Program-made: the position numbers and the translations under genes | Assembly (NCBI RefSeq): GCF_003390915.1 | Contig: NZ_QMEM01000003.1 | Location: forward strand, 479,742 to 543,741 | Direction of reading: 5' to 3' | DNA length: 64,000 nt | Origin: Lewinella sp. IMCC34183 | Lineage (GTDB): Bacteria > Bacteroidota > Bacteroidia > Chitinophagales > Saprospiraceae | Shown: one piece after another, positions 31,572-40,395 of the stretch | Layout: each line of letters begins with the position of its first letter | Numbering within the stretch: position 1 is the stretch's first letter | Notes under the pieces: generated by a model | What the model was told of the DNA's origin: nothing | What the model saw: the letters and a program-made list of their open reading frames with translations, nothing else | Databases searched by the model: none

Positions 31572-31654
31572 AATTGTAGTTTGGGGGGCTTATTGGGCCT
31601 TCCGCTAAATCTTTTCTCCCCGGAAACGTTTTAAGGGAGATACCTCCGCCAACT

Positions 31655-32662
31655 ATGCTACAATCCATCTGGGACGACATCCGCCGGGAGTTCGACTATG
31701 GCAACATGATCAACCGGATCATTATCGTGAACGTGGCCGTGTACCTCGTTATCAACCTGGCGTGGGTGTTCTTGCGGGTCTTCAACGACTTTGAAACCCC
31801 AAACTCCTACCTCGACGTCCGCAATTTCCTGGCTATTTCGACCTCGGGGTGGCACATGCTCACCCACCCCTGGTCGGTACTGACCCACATGTTCCTCCAC
31901 GAGGGCTTTTGGCATATCGTGTTCAATATGCTGTGGCTGTTCTGGTTCGGCCGCATCTTCGGCGACCTGCTCGGCGACCGTCGGGTACTGCCCCTCTACA
32001 TTCTCGGCGGGCTCGCGGGTGCGGTGTTCTTCTGGCTGGGGGCGGCTCTGACCGGTTTCGCGGGCGACGGGACGGTTGCCCACTATGCCTTCGGCGCCAG
32101 CGCGGCCGTAATGTGTATCGTGGTGGCCACCGGGGTATTCGCGCCCGACTACAGCATTCGCCTGCTACTGCTGGGCAACGTCCGCATCAAGTATATCGTC
32201 GCGTTCGTGGTGATCATGAACATCATCAGCCTGGGCAGTAATGTCAATACCGGCGGCACCTTCGGCCACCTCGGCGGTATCCTCATGGGATTTCTCTTTG
32301 CCTGGTACCTGCGGCGTGGCACGGACCTCACGCAGCCCATCCAGTCCGGCATTACGGGCGCCGAAAACCTCTACCACAGTCTGCTCCGGCCCAGCAAGGC
32401 ACATCCCCAGCGCGGACCCCGTGCCGCCTTTCGCGGTGGTAAATCCGTCAAGGAAACCGCTACGCAGCCACGCCCCAGTTTCATGCGGCGGGCGGGTGGT
32501 GGTTCGGCGACGCAAACCGGGGCCGATACAACCACCGTTGACAACGAGGCCTCGCACCAGGAACAACTCGATGCGATCCTCGACAAGATTAAGGATCGAG
32601 GCTACAACAGCCTGACCAAGGACGAAAAGGAGTTCCTTTTTCGAGCCAGTAACCGTAACTGA
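31655..32662 (+). CDS. Rhomboid family protease 2 with DUF6576-like tail
   Basis: 335 residues, second of two adjacent rhomboid genes. Core motifs are HMFLHEGFWHIVFNMLWLFWFG, the serine motif GASAAVMCIV (the Gly after Ser is replaced by Ala, as in several Bacteroidota homologs) and FGHLGGILMGFLFAWYL. The C-terminal 35 residues (EQLDAILDKIKDRGYNSLTKDEKEFLFRASN) match the DUF6576 helical motif and follow a basic/Ser-rich linker. Tandem rhomboids of this kind are common in Saprospiria. It ends 5 nt before the EEP-phosphodiesterase start, so the three genes probably form an operon. Confidence 0.88.
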   Translation: MLQSIWDDIRREFDYGNMINRIIIVNVAVYLVINLAWVFLRVFNDFETPNSYLDVRNFLAISTSGWHMLTHPWSVLTHMFLHEGFWHIVFNMLWLFWFGRIFGDLLGDRRVLPLYILGGLAGAVFFWLGAALTGFAGDGTVAHYAFGASAAVMCIVVATGVFAPDYSIRLLLLGNVRIKYIVAFVVIMNIISLGSNVNTGGTFGHLGGILMGFLFAWYLRRGTDLTQPIQSGITGAENLYHSLLRPSKAHPQRGPRAAFRGGKSVKETATQPRPSFMRRAGGGSATQTGADTTTVDNEASHQEQLDAILDKIKDRGYNSLTKDEKEFLFRASNRN

Positions 32663-32667
32663 TTTTT

Positions 32668-33732
32668 GTGCGCAGGATCGTTTCCGTGATTGGTAACCTG
32701 GTAGCCCTTACGGCCGCCTTCGGCCTGCTGGCCCGCTACGTACCCCCGCAGGTCTTCTGGCCGCCGGCTGTCGTGGCACTACTGCTGCCCGGCCTGCTGA
32801 TCCTCACCTTCATTTTCCTGATCTTCTCCCTCACGCGGCGGCGCCGGTGGAAGTGGGCCGTGCTGCCGCTGGTGGTACTCGCCTTTTCCTTCCCCCTGCT
32901 CGAGCAGCTCTTCGCCTGGCCCCACGCGGACCCCGCGGCACTTCCGTCCGATGCCCCGAAGGTCACCTTTGTCACCGGCAACCAGCGCCTGTTTCGCGAC
33001 GCTGAAGCGCTCAACATCGACTCCTCGGCGGTGGCCCACGCTTTTGTATCCTACGGGGCGGACGTCGCCGTACTACAGGAGGTACGTCCCCCGAGTTACG
33101 GGCTTAATTACGTCGACGCCATCCGCGCGGACAAGCGCCTGCAGTCGAGTCACCAGAAAGCCGGCACCCTGATCGCTACCTACGGAGCCGATATCACTCC
33201 GGTCACTTCCTCCTTTACCCCGCCGAACGAATACAACGGCTTCATCGTCTCCGACGTAGAAACCGAGATCGGCACCCTGCGCGTAATCAACGCTCACCTG
33301 GAATCCAATCAGATCAGCGGCATGACCGAAGGCATCCGGGGCGGTAACAGCTACCCCGATCGGCTTGAGACTTTCGGCCGCATGCTGACCGGCTACGGCC
33401 GTGCCACCCGGCTGCGCGCGCAGCAGGCCGACGAGATCCGCACCCTAGTGGAAACCAGTCCCCACCCCGTCGTGCTGGGTGGCGACTTCAACGACGTGCC
33501 CTCCTCCTATACCTACAACAAGATCACTACCCCCCGACTGCAGGATGCCTGGGTCGCCCGCGGCGCCGGCCTCGGAGCCACCTTTACGGGTCCCCTGCCC
33601 GGCCTCCGGATCGATTACTTTCTGGTCGATACCAGCCTCACGGTAGTCAGTATCGAGCGGCTGGCACCGCTGTGGTCCGACCACCGGCCGTTGCGGATGG
33701 TGGTGGCGGAAAAGCATGCGAGATCCCGCTAG
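32668..33732 (+). CDS. Membrane-anchored endonuclease/exonuclease/phosphatase family protein
   Basis: 354 residues with a GTG start 5 nt past the rhomboid stop. Two or three N-terminal helices (VIGNLVALTAAFGLLARYV, FWPPAVVALLLPGLLILTFIF, WAVLPLVVLAFSF) put the catalytic domain on the outer face of the cytoplasmic membrane. EEP active-site motifs follow in the usual order: VAVLQEVR, INAHLES, GGDFNDVPSS and WSDHRPLRM. A nuclease, sphingomyelinase-like or lipid phosphatase activity is possible; the substrate cannot be told. Confidence 0.88.
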   Translation: MRRIVSVIGNLVALTAAFGLLARYVPPQVFWPPAVVALLLPGLLILTFIFLIFSLTRRRRWKWAVLPLVVLAFSFPLLEQLFAWPHADPAALPSDAPKVTFVTGNQRLFRDAEALNIDSSAVAHAFVSYGADVAVLQEVRPPSYGLNYVDAIRADKRLQSSHQKAGTLIATYGADITPVTSSFTPPNEYNGFIVSDVETEIGTLRVINAHLESNQISGMTEGIRGGNSYPDRLETFGRMLTGYGRATRLRAQQADEIRTLVETSPHPVVLGGDFNDVPSSYTYNKITTPRLQDAWVARGAGLGATFTGPLPGLRIDYFLVDTSLTVVSIERLAPLWSDHRPLRMVVAEKHARSR

Positions 33733-33795
33733 CATTGCCCGTCAACTGCGGCCCGTTAAATATTTTACGCTTCGGAGAGCAGACCGGTACGAAAA

Positions 33796-33803
33796 TACTT
33801 TTG
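33796..33803 (+). promoter_or_regulatory. -7 element before trkH
   Basis: An exact TACTTTTG match to TAnnTTTG, followed immediately by a 7-bp inverted repeat (GTGTGAT / ATCACAC, 33803-33809 and 33817-33823) that abuts the probable GTG start at 33824. The inverted repeat may fold in the leader. Confidence 0.45.
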
Positions 33804-33811
33804 TGTGATTA

Positions 33812-35182
33812 TTGTCATCACACGTGAAAATAAATTACACCCGCCGTGCCCGCCTGGCGTATTTGCGGTTCTTTAACTCCCGCAGTCCCCAGCTAAACAT
33901 CGTACTCGGGTTTCTGGTGTATACGCTCGCGGGCTGGGTGCTGCTGTGCCTGCCCTTCCTGCACACGCAACCCGTTGGTTGGCTCGACAATCTCTTCGTC
34001 GCTACCTCCGCCATCTCCACCACGGGGCTGGCGCCGGTCAGCGTGGCCGACAGCTACAACTGGGGCGGGGAACTGGTGGTCCTGCTGCTGATCCAGGCGG
34101 GCGGGATCGGGTACATGACCCTCACCACCTACTATTTGCTGCTCACCACCCGCCGGATTACGCGCTGGCACGAAAACATCATCGGAGCGGCCTTTACGAT
34201 GCCCGATTCCATCGAGTTGCGCGACTTCATCCGCAGCGCGATCGTGTTTACCGTGGTCATGGAACTCCTTGGGACCGTAGGCTTTCTCATCTCCTTCCTG
34301 CAGGCGGACATGGGGTTCTGGCAGGCTCTCTGATATAGCCTTTTTCACAGCATTTCCGCTTTCTGTACCGCCGGATTCGGGCTCTACAACGACAGCTTCG
34401 TCAGCTATGCCGACGATGGCTGGGTAAATCTCGTCATTAGCGTGCTATCGATCGCCGGCTCGCTGGGCTTCATCGTGATCACCGATCTGTACTACTGTCT
34501 CTCCGGGCGCGAGGAGCACCTGTCGTTCACGAGCAAAATCATCGTTTACGGTTTCGTCATCCTGCTCACGCTTGGCACCCTGCTAATCTACCTGACCGAG
34601 CCCCTGGTGCGGGAGGAAGGGGGGAACGCACTGTTGAGAAGTTTCTTTGCGAGCATGACCGCGATGACCACGGTTGGCTTCAACACCATTTCGACCGGAG
34701 ATATGCGGATGCCGGTACTGCTGGTAGTCATCTTCCTGATGTACGTGGGCGCCTCTCCTTCCGGCACCGCCGGCGGGATAAAGATCACCACCTTCACGGC
34801 GATGCTTGCAGTACTGCGCAGCCGGCTGACGGGCAGCAAGTCAATTACCTTTCTCGGCCGCGCGATCCCCTGGGAACGATTGTACGTGGCGACGTCGGCC
34901 TTCATCTTGTACACCAGCCTGATCTTTCTCTTTTCGATCTTGCTGTCGTACACCGAGACGGGTGCCGATTACGAAAGTATACTCTTCGAGACGGCCTCCG
35001 CCCTCGGCACGGTGGGCCTGAGCATGGGCCTTACGGGCAGTTTGACCGCCGCCGGCAAGGGATTACTCATCCTCATCATGTTCATCGGCCGGGTGGGCGT
35101 ACTCACCTTCGGCTTCGCGCTGCTGGAGCGCGAGCAACGGTCCGGAATTCCCGACCCGCGGGAGGATGACCTGGCGGTATAA
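33812..35182 (+). pseudogene. trkH: TrkH/KtrB-type potassium transporter interrupted by an in-frame TGA
   Basis: One continuous frame encodes a ~456-residue K+ translocating subunit, but codon 174 (34331-34333) is TGA. Protein-like sequence continues without a shift: FWQAL, stop, YSLFHSISAFCTAGFGLYND. The four P-loop glycine motifs are visible (TSAISTTGLAPV, SAFCTAGF, AMTTVGFNTIS, SALGTVGLS) so both halves once formed a normal transporter. A single base change from TGG would explain the stop, since W is common at this place. The start is TTG at 33812 or GTG at 33824 (VKINYTRRARLAYLRF). The TrkA partner is not in the window. The gene may be inactive or the base may be a sequencing error. Confidence 0.8.
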
Positions 35183-35199
35183 CCGGCCGCGGACGGGGA

Positions 35200-36603
35200 T
35201 CAGATGTGCAGCGCCCGGTTGTCCGTAGCCGCCAGTGCCGCCTCACGGAACGCCTCGGTGTAGGTCGGGTGGGCATGGCTCATGCGGGCCACGTCTTCCG
35301 CGCTGGCGCGGAATTCCATCAGGGCTACGGCCTCGGAGATCATATCCGCGGCGCGGGCACCCACGATGTGTACGCCCAGGATCTCGTCGGTGACGGCGTC
35401 GGCGAGTACCTTGGCCATACCCTCGGTGTCGGTACTGGCGCGGGCACGGCCCAGGGCCTTGAAGGGGAACTTGCCCGACTTGTACTTAATGCCTTCCGCC
35501 TTGAGTTCCTCCTCGGTCTTGCCGACGGCGGCCACCTCGGGCCAGGTATAGACGACCCCGGGAATGAGGTTGTAGTCCACGTGGGGCTTCTGGCCGGCAA
35601 TGTGCTCCACGGCGTAGATGCCCTCTTCTTCCGCCTTGTGGGCGAGCATGGCCCCGCGGATGACGTCGCCGATGGCGTAGATGTGGGGAGCTGTAGTCTG
35701 CAGGTGATCGTCGACGACCACGCGGCCCCGCTCGTCCAGTTCCACGCCGGCCGCCTCGAGTCCGAGGTTCTCGGTGTAGGGCCGGCGGCCCATGGCGAGC
35801 AGTACGTAGTCGTATTGCTTGGTGGTGGATTCCGAGGAGCCTTGCTTCTCGAAGGTAAGCTCCGCACCTGTGTCCCCGCCCTTGACCGCCGTCACCTTGT
35901 GGCCGGTATAGAAGGTCAGGCCGGTTTTCTTCAGGGCGCGGGTCAGTTCCTTGCTGCAATCCTTGTCCATGGTAGGCAGGATGCGGTCTTCCAGCTCGAT
36001 CACGTCGATCTCGGTGCCCAGGCGACCGAAGACACTGCCCAGCTCGAGGCCAATCACGCCACCGCCGATGATGGCCATGCTCTTGGGAACCTCGTCGATG
36101 TTGAGGGCCTCGGTGCTGGTGATCACGCGCTGCTTGTCGTAGTTGAACATGCCGGGCGTGATGGGCTTGGAGCCCGTGGCAATAAGGAAGTTCTTGGAGG
36201 TGATGGTCTTGTCCTCCCCCTCGTTCATGTTCACCTTCAGCTCGTTGGGACCGGTGAAGGTGCCGTGGCCGTAGAAGACCTCGATCTTGTTCTTCTTCAT
36301 CAGGAACTCTACCCCCTTGACGGTCTGGTCGACGACCTCGTTCTTGCGCTTGATCATCTGCGGCATATTCACCTTCAGATCGCTGAGGTCGATGCCGTGC
36401 TCGGTGAATTTCTCGTGGGCGTTGTGGTAGTGTTCGCTGCTGTCGAGCAGGGCCTTGGAGGGAATGCAGCCCACGTTGAGGCAGGTGCCGCCGAGGCTGT
36501 TGTAGCGTTCTACGATGGCGGTCTTCAGGCCGAGCTGGGCGGCACGGATGGCGGCCACGTAGCCTCCGGGGCCGCTGCCTACGATCGTTACGTCAAATTC
36601 CAT
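35200..36603 (-). CDS. lpdA: Dihydrolipoyl dehydrogenase (E3)
   Basis: 467-residue flavoprotein that reoxidises lipoyl groups of 2-oxoacid dehydrogenase or glycine cleavage complexes. FAD-binding VTIVGSGPGGYVAAIRAAQ at the N-terminus, redox disulfide C41-LNVG-C46 in LGGTCLNVGCIPSKALL, the NAD-binding AIIGGGVIGLELGSVFGRLG and the C-terminal HAHPTYTEAFREAALAA with the catalytic His are all present. Length is normal. It is followed, with a gap of 68 nt, by no co-directional E1/E2 genes, so its partner complex is encoded elsewhere. Confidence 0.95.
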   Translation of the reverse strand: MEFDVTIVGSGPGGYVAAIRAAQLGLKTAIVERYNSLGGTCLNVGCIPSKALLDSSEHYHNAHEKFTEHGIDLSDLKVNMPQMIKRKNEVVDQTVKGVEFLMKKNKIEVFYGHGTFTGPNELKVNMNEGEDKTITSKNFLIATGSKPITPGMFNYDKQRVITSTEALNIDEVPKSMAIIGGGVIGLELGSVFGRLGTEIDVIELEDRILPTMDKDCSKELTRALKKTGLTFYTGHKVTAVKGGDTGAELTFEKQGSSESTTKQYDYVLLAMGRRPYTENLGLEAAGVELDERGRVVVDDHLQTTAPHIYAIGDVIRGAMLAHKAEEEGIYAVEHIAGQKPHVDYNLIPGVVYTWPEVAAVGKTEEELKAEGIKYKSGKFPFKALGRARASTDTEGMAKVLADAVTDEILGVHIVGARAADMISEAVALMEFRASAEDVARMSHAHPTYTEAFREAALAATDNRALHI

Positions 36604-36670
36604 GGGGAGTCTTATGATGGGTTGGCTAAGAGAACTAGCCGGAAATTAAAAAGATGTAGCGGATACGGCT

Positions 36671-37930
36671 TTATTCGCCGCCTTTCGGTTTGTCCTTGCG
36701 GGAACGCCGCCGGTTGCGGTTTTTGCTGCGGCGCTTGCGGCTGGACGTGTTGCCGTCGGACTTACTTTCCGCCGGCGGAGACGAGGCTCCGCCCTCCGAA
36801 GACGACTTGCGCCGGCTACTGGATTTGCGGCTCTTGCCTGACTTTTGCTTGCGGCGGCGCTTCTCGGCGGGCAGTTCTACGGCGCCGGTCACGTCCTCGT
36901 ACTCGAAGACGTCGTCCGGGGTGTCGGCCACGGCCTGGAAGGACTGCAGGTTGGCGGGTTTCTGCCCCTCCTTGTTCAGGGCAAGTATCTCGTGGACCTT
37001 GTCGACCGGCAAGGGGAAGAGCAGGCCGCGGTCCTCCCGGTAGGTGTAGTACATGAGTCCCTTGAAGATATCGGTCTTGATGAGGATGCCCGTCCCGGCC
37101 TCGGTACGCAGCTTGTCGGCCTTGCGCGGAAAGGCCTCCAGGGCTTCCATGTAGGTATCGAGCTCGTAGTTGAGGCAGCACTTCAGGCGGCCGCACTGGC
37201 CGGAGAGCTTGCTCTGGTTGATGGCGATGTTCTGGTAGCGGGCCGCCGCGGTATTCACGCTGTGGAAGTCGCTGAGCCAGGTAGAGCAACAGAGCTCGCG
37301 CCCGCAGCTGCCGATGCCGCCGAGGCGGGCCGATTCCTGGCGGGGACCGATCTGCCGCATCTCGATCTTGACGCGCAGCTGGTGGCTGAACTGCCGGACG
37401 AGCTGCCGGAAGTCGATACGCTCGTCGGCGGTGTAGTAGATGGTGGCCTTGCGGCAGTCGCCCTGGTATTCCACGTCCGTGACCTTCATGGGCACGTGGT
37501 TGGTGCGGGCGATGACGCGGGCCTTGGTGAGGGCGGCGATCTCCAGTTCGCGGGCCTCGGCCAGTTTTTCCCGGTCGCGCTCGTTGGCCTTGCGCAGCAC
37601 GCTCTCGGTCACCTTGGCTTCCTTCACGCCTTTCTTTTTCAGTTGCAGGCGCACCAGTTCGCCGCTCAGGGTGATGCAACCCACGTTGTAGCCGTTGCTG
37701 GTTTCCACGGCCACCAGGTCGCCGGTGAAGACGCCCAGCCGGGGGGGAGCGTGATAGAATTCCTTGGAGGCACCGTCCTTGAAGCTGACCTCCACGATGT
37801 CGGTGCCGTAGCTGTCGTCGATCCCGAGGTGGGAGAGCCAGTCGAAGGTGCTCATTTTGTTACAGGAACCCGTGCCGCAGTTGCCTTTGCTGCCGCAGCC
37901 TTGTGGGGTTCCGCAGGATGTACATCCCAT
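36671..37930 (-). CDS. ricT: PSP1-domain protein RicT (YaaT), [Fe-S] regulatory complex subunit
   Basis: 419 residues. A Cys-rich N-terminus (MGCTSCGTPQGCGSKGNCGT) leads to the PSP1/RicT core, with family motifs GSCGRELCCSTWLSDF and SGQCGRLKCCLNYELDTY. The core ends by ~330; the last ~75 residues are an unusual Lys/Arg/Ser-rich tail (KRRRKQKSGKSRKSSSRRKS), more than typical. In Bacillus, Ric proteins influence RNA processing and development through Fe-S clusters; in Bacteroidota the gene is commonly placed before holB, as here (18 nt apart). Regulation of RNA maturation is plausible but unproved in this group. Confidence 0.9.
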   Translation of the reverse strand: MGCTSCGTPQGCGSKGNCGTGSCNKMSTFDWLSHLGIDDSYGTDIVEVSFKDGASKEFYHAPPRLGVFTGDLVAVETSNGYNVGCITLSGELVRLQLKKKGVKEAKVTESVLRKANERDREKLAEARELEIAALTKARVIARTNHVPMKVTDVEYQGDCRKATIYYTADERIDFRQLVRQFSHQLRVKIEMRQIGPRQESARLGGIGSCGRELCCSTWLSDFHSVNTAAARYQNIAINQSKLSGQCGRLKCCLNYELDTYMEALEAFPRKADKLRTEAGTGILIKTDIFKGLMYYTYREDRGLLFPLPVDKVHEILALNKEGQKPANLQSFQAVADTPDDVFEYEDVTGAVELPAEKRRRKQKSGKSRKSSSRRKSSSEGGASSPPAESKSDGNTSSRKRRSKNRNRRRSRKDKPKGGE

Positions 37931-37948
37931 GGGTTTGCTGATTTATCG

Positions 37949-39091
37949 TTACGCCCGTGCGGCCCGGGCGGGCGCGCGGTGGCGGAGGAGTTGGTGAATA
38001 CGGATGCCCGCATCCAGGAAAAGGATCTTGGGGTTGGCGTTGCGCTCGATGTGTTCGGCGCATTCGTTCAACAGGTCGGTGATACCGGCCAGCTGGTCGG
38101 CATCGACCAGCGGTAGAAGTTTGGTGGCGCTGGCCAGCTCGTCGTCCGGCAGGCGCACGCGGCCGTCGGCGTTGCCGGTGACCGAGAGCAGCAGGAATTC
38201 CCGCCAGAAGTGCAGGCAGTAGCGCAGGAAGTGTTTCTGGGTCTCCCGTCCGAGCTTGGCGAAGTCATCCGTCCACTCCAGCAGGCGGGCGGGGCTGCCC
38301 TGGAAGCAGGCCCGCATCCAGTCGAGCAGGCGTGGCCCGTGGGTGTCGGCGTCGCTGTCGGCCAGCGACAGCGCGACGTTGAAGTTGCCGTCGGCGAGGC
38401 GGGCGGCGGCCACGGCGCGGGTGCCGGGTAAGTCCCGGGCCCGGAGGGCACTGGCTATTTCCTCGGCGGTCGGGGGGAGCAGCTTGGTCAGCTGGCAACG
38501 ACTCAGGATGGTGGTCAGGATCGCCTCGGGACGCTCGGCGACGAGCAGGAAAATGGTCTGCTCGGGCGGCTCCTCGATCATCTTCAGCAGGCGGTTGCCC
38601 TCGTTACCCAGGTATTCGGGCAGCCAGATCAGCATGACCTTGTAGCGGCCTTCGAAGATCTTGAGGTTGAGCTTCCGGAGGATGGCCGCGCACTCCTCCC
38701 GGTTGATGTTGCCCTGCTTGTTTTCCGCGCCGATCCGCTGCAGCCAGTCGTTGGCCTCGTGGTAGGGCATTTCCCGCAACGCCATGCGCCACTGGGGCAG
38801 GAAGGTGTCGCTCGTGACCTTGGAGCCGATGGTGGGGAAGGCGAAGTGGAGATCGGGATGGATCGCCCCGGCCGTCTTGCGGCACGCGCGGCACCGGCCG
38901 CAGGGGGTATCCGCCGCGGGCCCCTGCCGGTCTTCGCACAGCAACAGGGTAGCGACGGACAGGGCTGCGGGCAACCCACCCCCGCCCGGAGGGGACAGCA
39001 GCAGGTTGGCGTGCGGCAGCCGGTCGGCGGCGGCCAGCCGGCGGAGCTGCTGAAGTCCCGGAGGGTGATGGATGAGCTGGTCGAAGGTCAT
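37949..39091 (-). CDS. holB: DNA polymerase III subunit delta'
   Basis: 380-residue clamp-loader subunit. Zinc-binding CGRCRACRK with an upstream Cys is intact, and conserved delta' stretches follow (INREECAAILRKLNLKIFEGRYKVMLIWLPEYLG, NRLLKMIEEPPEQTIFLLVAERPEAILTTILSRCQLT). The P-loop is degenerate (SPPGGGGL), as expected for delta'. The ATG at 39091 has a TACCTTTG element 11 nt upstream. It ends 18 nt before ricT, so the two are likely co-transcribed. Confidence 0.9.
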   Translation of the reverse strand: MTFDQLIHHPPGLQQLRRLAAADRLPHANLLLSPPGGGGLPAALSVATLLLCEDRQGPAADTPCGRCRACRKTAGAIHPDLHFAFPTIGSKVTSDTFLPQWRMALREMPYHEANDWLQRIGAENKQGNINREECAAILRKLNLKIFEGRYKVMLIWLPEYLGNEGNRLLKMIEEPPEQTIFLLVAERPEAILTTILSRCQLTKLLPPTAEEIASALRARDLPGTRAVAAARLADGNFNVALSLADSDADTHGPRLLDWMRACFQGSPARLLEWTDDFAKLGRETQKHFLRYCLHFWREFLLLSVTGNADGRVRLPDDELASATKLLPLVDADQLAGITDLLNECAEHIERNANPKILFLDAGIRIHQLLRHRAPARAARA

Positions 39092-39101
39092 GATCGTCGG
39101 G

Positions 39102-39109
39102 CAAAGGTA
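39102..39109 (-). promoter_or_regulatory. -7 element of holB-ricT
   Basis: An exact TACCTTTG on the minus strand, 10 nt before the holB ATG at 39091; a very short leader is implied. Confidence 0.5.
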
Positions 39110-39133
39110 CGAAACCGGGCGGGGCCGGACGGC

Positions 39134-40381
39134 TCAGTAATCCCTGATCACCTGATAGTTGGCCACCCACTGAAAGAGGAAGAGCCCCAACAGGTAGCCG
39201 ACGACGAAGAGATTGAAGGTGGCCCCCACGAAGGCCACCACCACGCCCGCCCCCCCCAGCAGGGCCAGCCCCACGGCGTAGTAGCGGAGCAGGTGGCGGG
39301 TACGGGCCGGGGTGTAGTACAGCCCCACCGGCAGGATCATGCTGAAGCCGTAGCCGGCCAGTACCAGGAAGGCCGGCGCCCCGGAGAATACGTAGCCCGT
39401 CAGGCCCACCAGCGTCAGGAGCAGGCACCCCCCCACCACGTTGGCGGTCCGGGTTTCTTCCGCGGTGAGCAGGTAGCGGCCGTGGGCATCCAGGCGCAGC
39501 AGCAGATCGCCGATCGGCCCGATGACCCAGGTAGACACGCCGAGGGCGACCAGCAGTACGAGCAGGGGCGTGAGGTAAGGGGCCAGCTCGGGATAGGTAT
39601 CGGCCGACCAGCGGAGCAGGCGGTACAGCACGTAAAAACCGACGATCACGCCCCACTGATAATTGGCCGTTAGCTTGTTCATCCAGAAGGCGTAGCGGAG
39701 GTACAGCTTATACACGGGGTTCTTCGCCTTCAGGGCCTCTACCATGCCGCCGCGGGCGTAGTCCGAGCCGGGCTCCCTGCGCAGGGCCTGCGCGAAGTGG
39801 TCGGCGGCGGCCCGGTGGTCGCCCGTTTCCAGCAGGCTCCACCCGTAATTGGTATGGGTGTAGGCGTTGTCGGGGTCCTCGCGCAGGGCGCCGGCGATGG
39901 TCCCCGCCGACTCCTCCCGCCGGTCGAGTTTCACCAGTGCCGCGCCGCGCATGTTCAGGCCGTGCAGGTGCTCGGGGTCCAGGGCCAGGGCCTCGTCGGC
40001 GGCAGCCAGCGCGTCGTGGTAGCGTTTGCGCACCAGCAGCACCTGGGCCAGCAGGGCGTAGGCATCGGGCTCCAGCGTATCGAGGGAGATGGCCTCCCGC
40101 AGGGCGGTCTCCGCTTCGGCGTAGCGGTCGCTCCGCAGGAGCACCTGCCCCCGGATGTAGTAGAGATACCCTACTTCGGGGGCCAGCCCGATGGCCCGAT
40201 CGATCACCTGCACCGCTTCCGCGGGCCGGTCCTGCCCCGCTACGGCAGCGGCCAGCAGGGCCAGCAGGTGGAGATTATCGGGGTCCCCGGCCAGGTGTTG
40301 GCGGAGAAGCCGTTCGGCTTCGGCGGGGCGGTCCTGGCGGAGGAGCAGGTCGGCCTTGGCAAGCTGCGGGTTGGTCGTCAT
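39134..40381 (-). CDS. Membrane TPR protein 2 of AAA/TPR operon
   Basis: 415 residues. Residues 1-~215 contain about six tetratricopeptide repeats (AEAERLLRQHLAGDPDNLHLL, AEAETALREAISLDTLEPDAY, DHRAAADHFAQALRREPGSDY). After that come about six transmembrane helices (VIVGFYVLYRLLRW, YLTPLLVLLVALGVSTWVIG, GGCLLLTLVGLTGYVFSG). The layout is almost identical in length to the preceding gene (416 residues). The ATG at 40381 follows the upstream gene by 14 nt. TPR domain in cytoplasm, channel-like membrane part: a scaffold or transporter subunit is plausible. Function unknown. Confidence 0.72.
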   Translation of the reverse strand: MTTNPQLAKADLLLRQDRPAEAERLLRQHLAGDPDNLHLLALLAAAVAGQDRPAEAVQVIDRAIGLAPEVGYLYYIRGQVLLRSDRYAEAETALREAISLDTLEPDAYALLAQVLLVRKRYHDALAAADEALALDPEHLHGLNMRGAALVKLDRREESAGTIAGALREDPDNAYTHTNYGWSLLETGDHRAAADHFAQALRREPGSDYARGGMVEALKAKNPVYKLYLRYAFWMNKLTANYQWGVIVGFYVLYRLLRWSADTYPELAPYLTPLLVLLVALGVSTWVIGPIGDLLLRLDAHGRYLLTAEETRTANVVGGCLLLTLVGLTGYVFSGAPAFLVLAGYGFSMILPVGLYYTPARTRHLLRYYAVGLALLGGAGVVVAFVGATFNLFVVGYLLGLFLFQWVANYQVIRDY

Positions 40382-40395
40382 CGGGTGGGGTGAGA

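Noticed and set aside
33803..33823. The GTGTGAT/ATCACAC inverted repeat as a CRP site
   Set aside because: The spacer between TGTGA and TCACA is 9 nt, not the usual 6, and it lies downstream of the promoter element.
34331..34333. The trkH TGA as a selenocysteine codon
   Set aside because: No SECIS-like hairpin is obvious just after it and TrkH proteins have no Sec; a nonsense change or read error is simpler.
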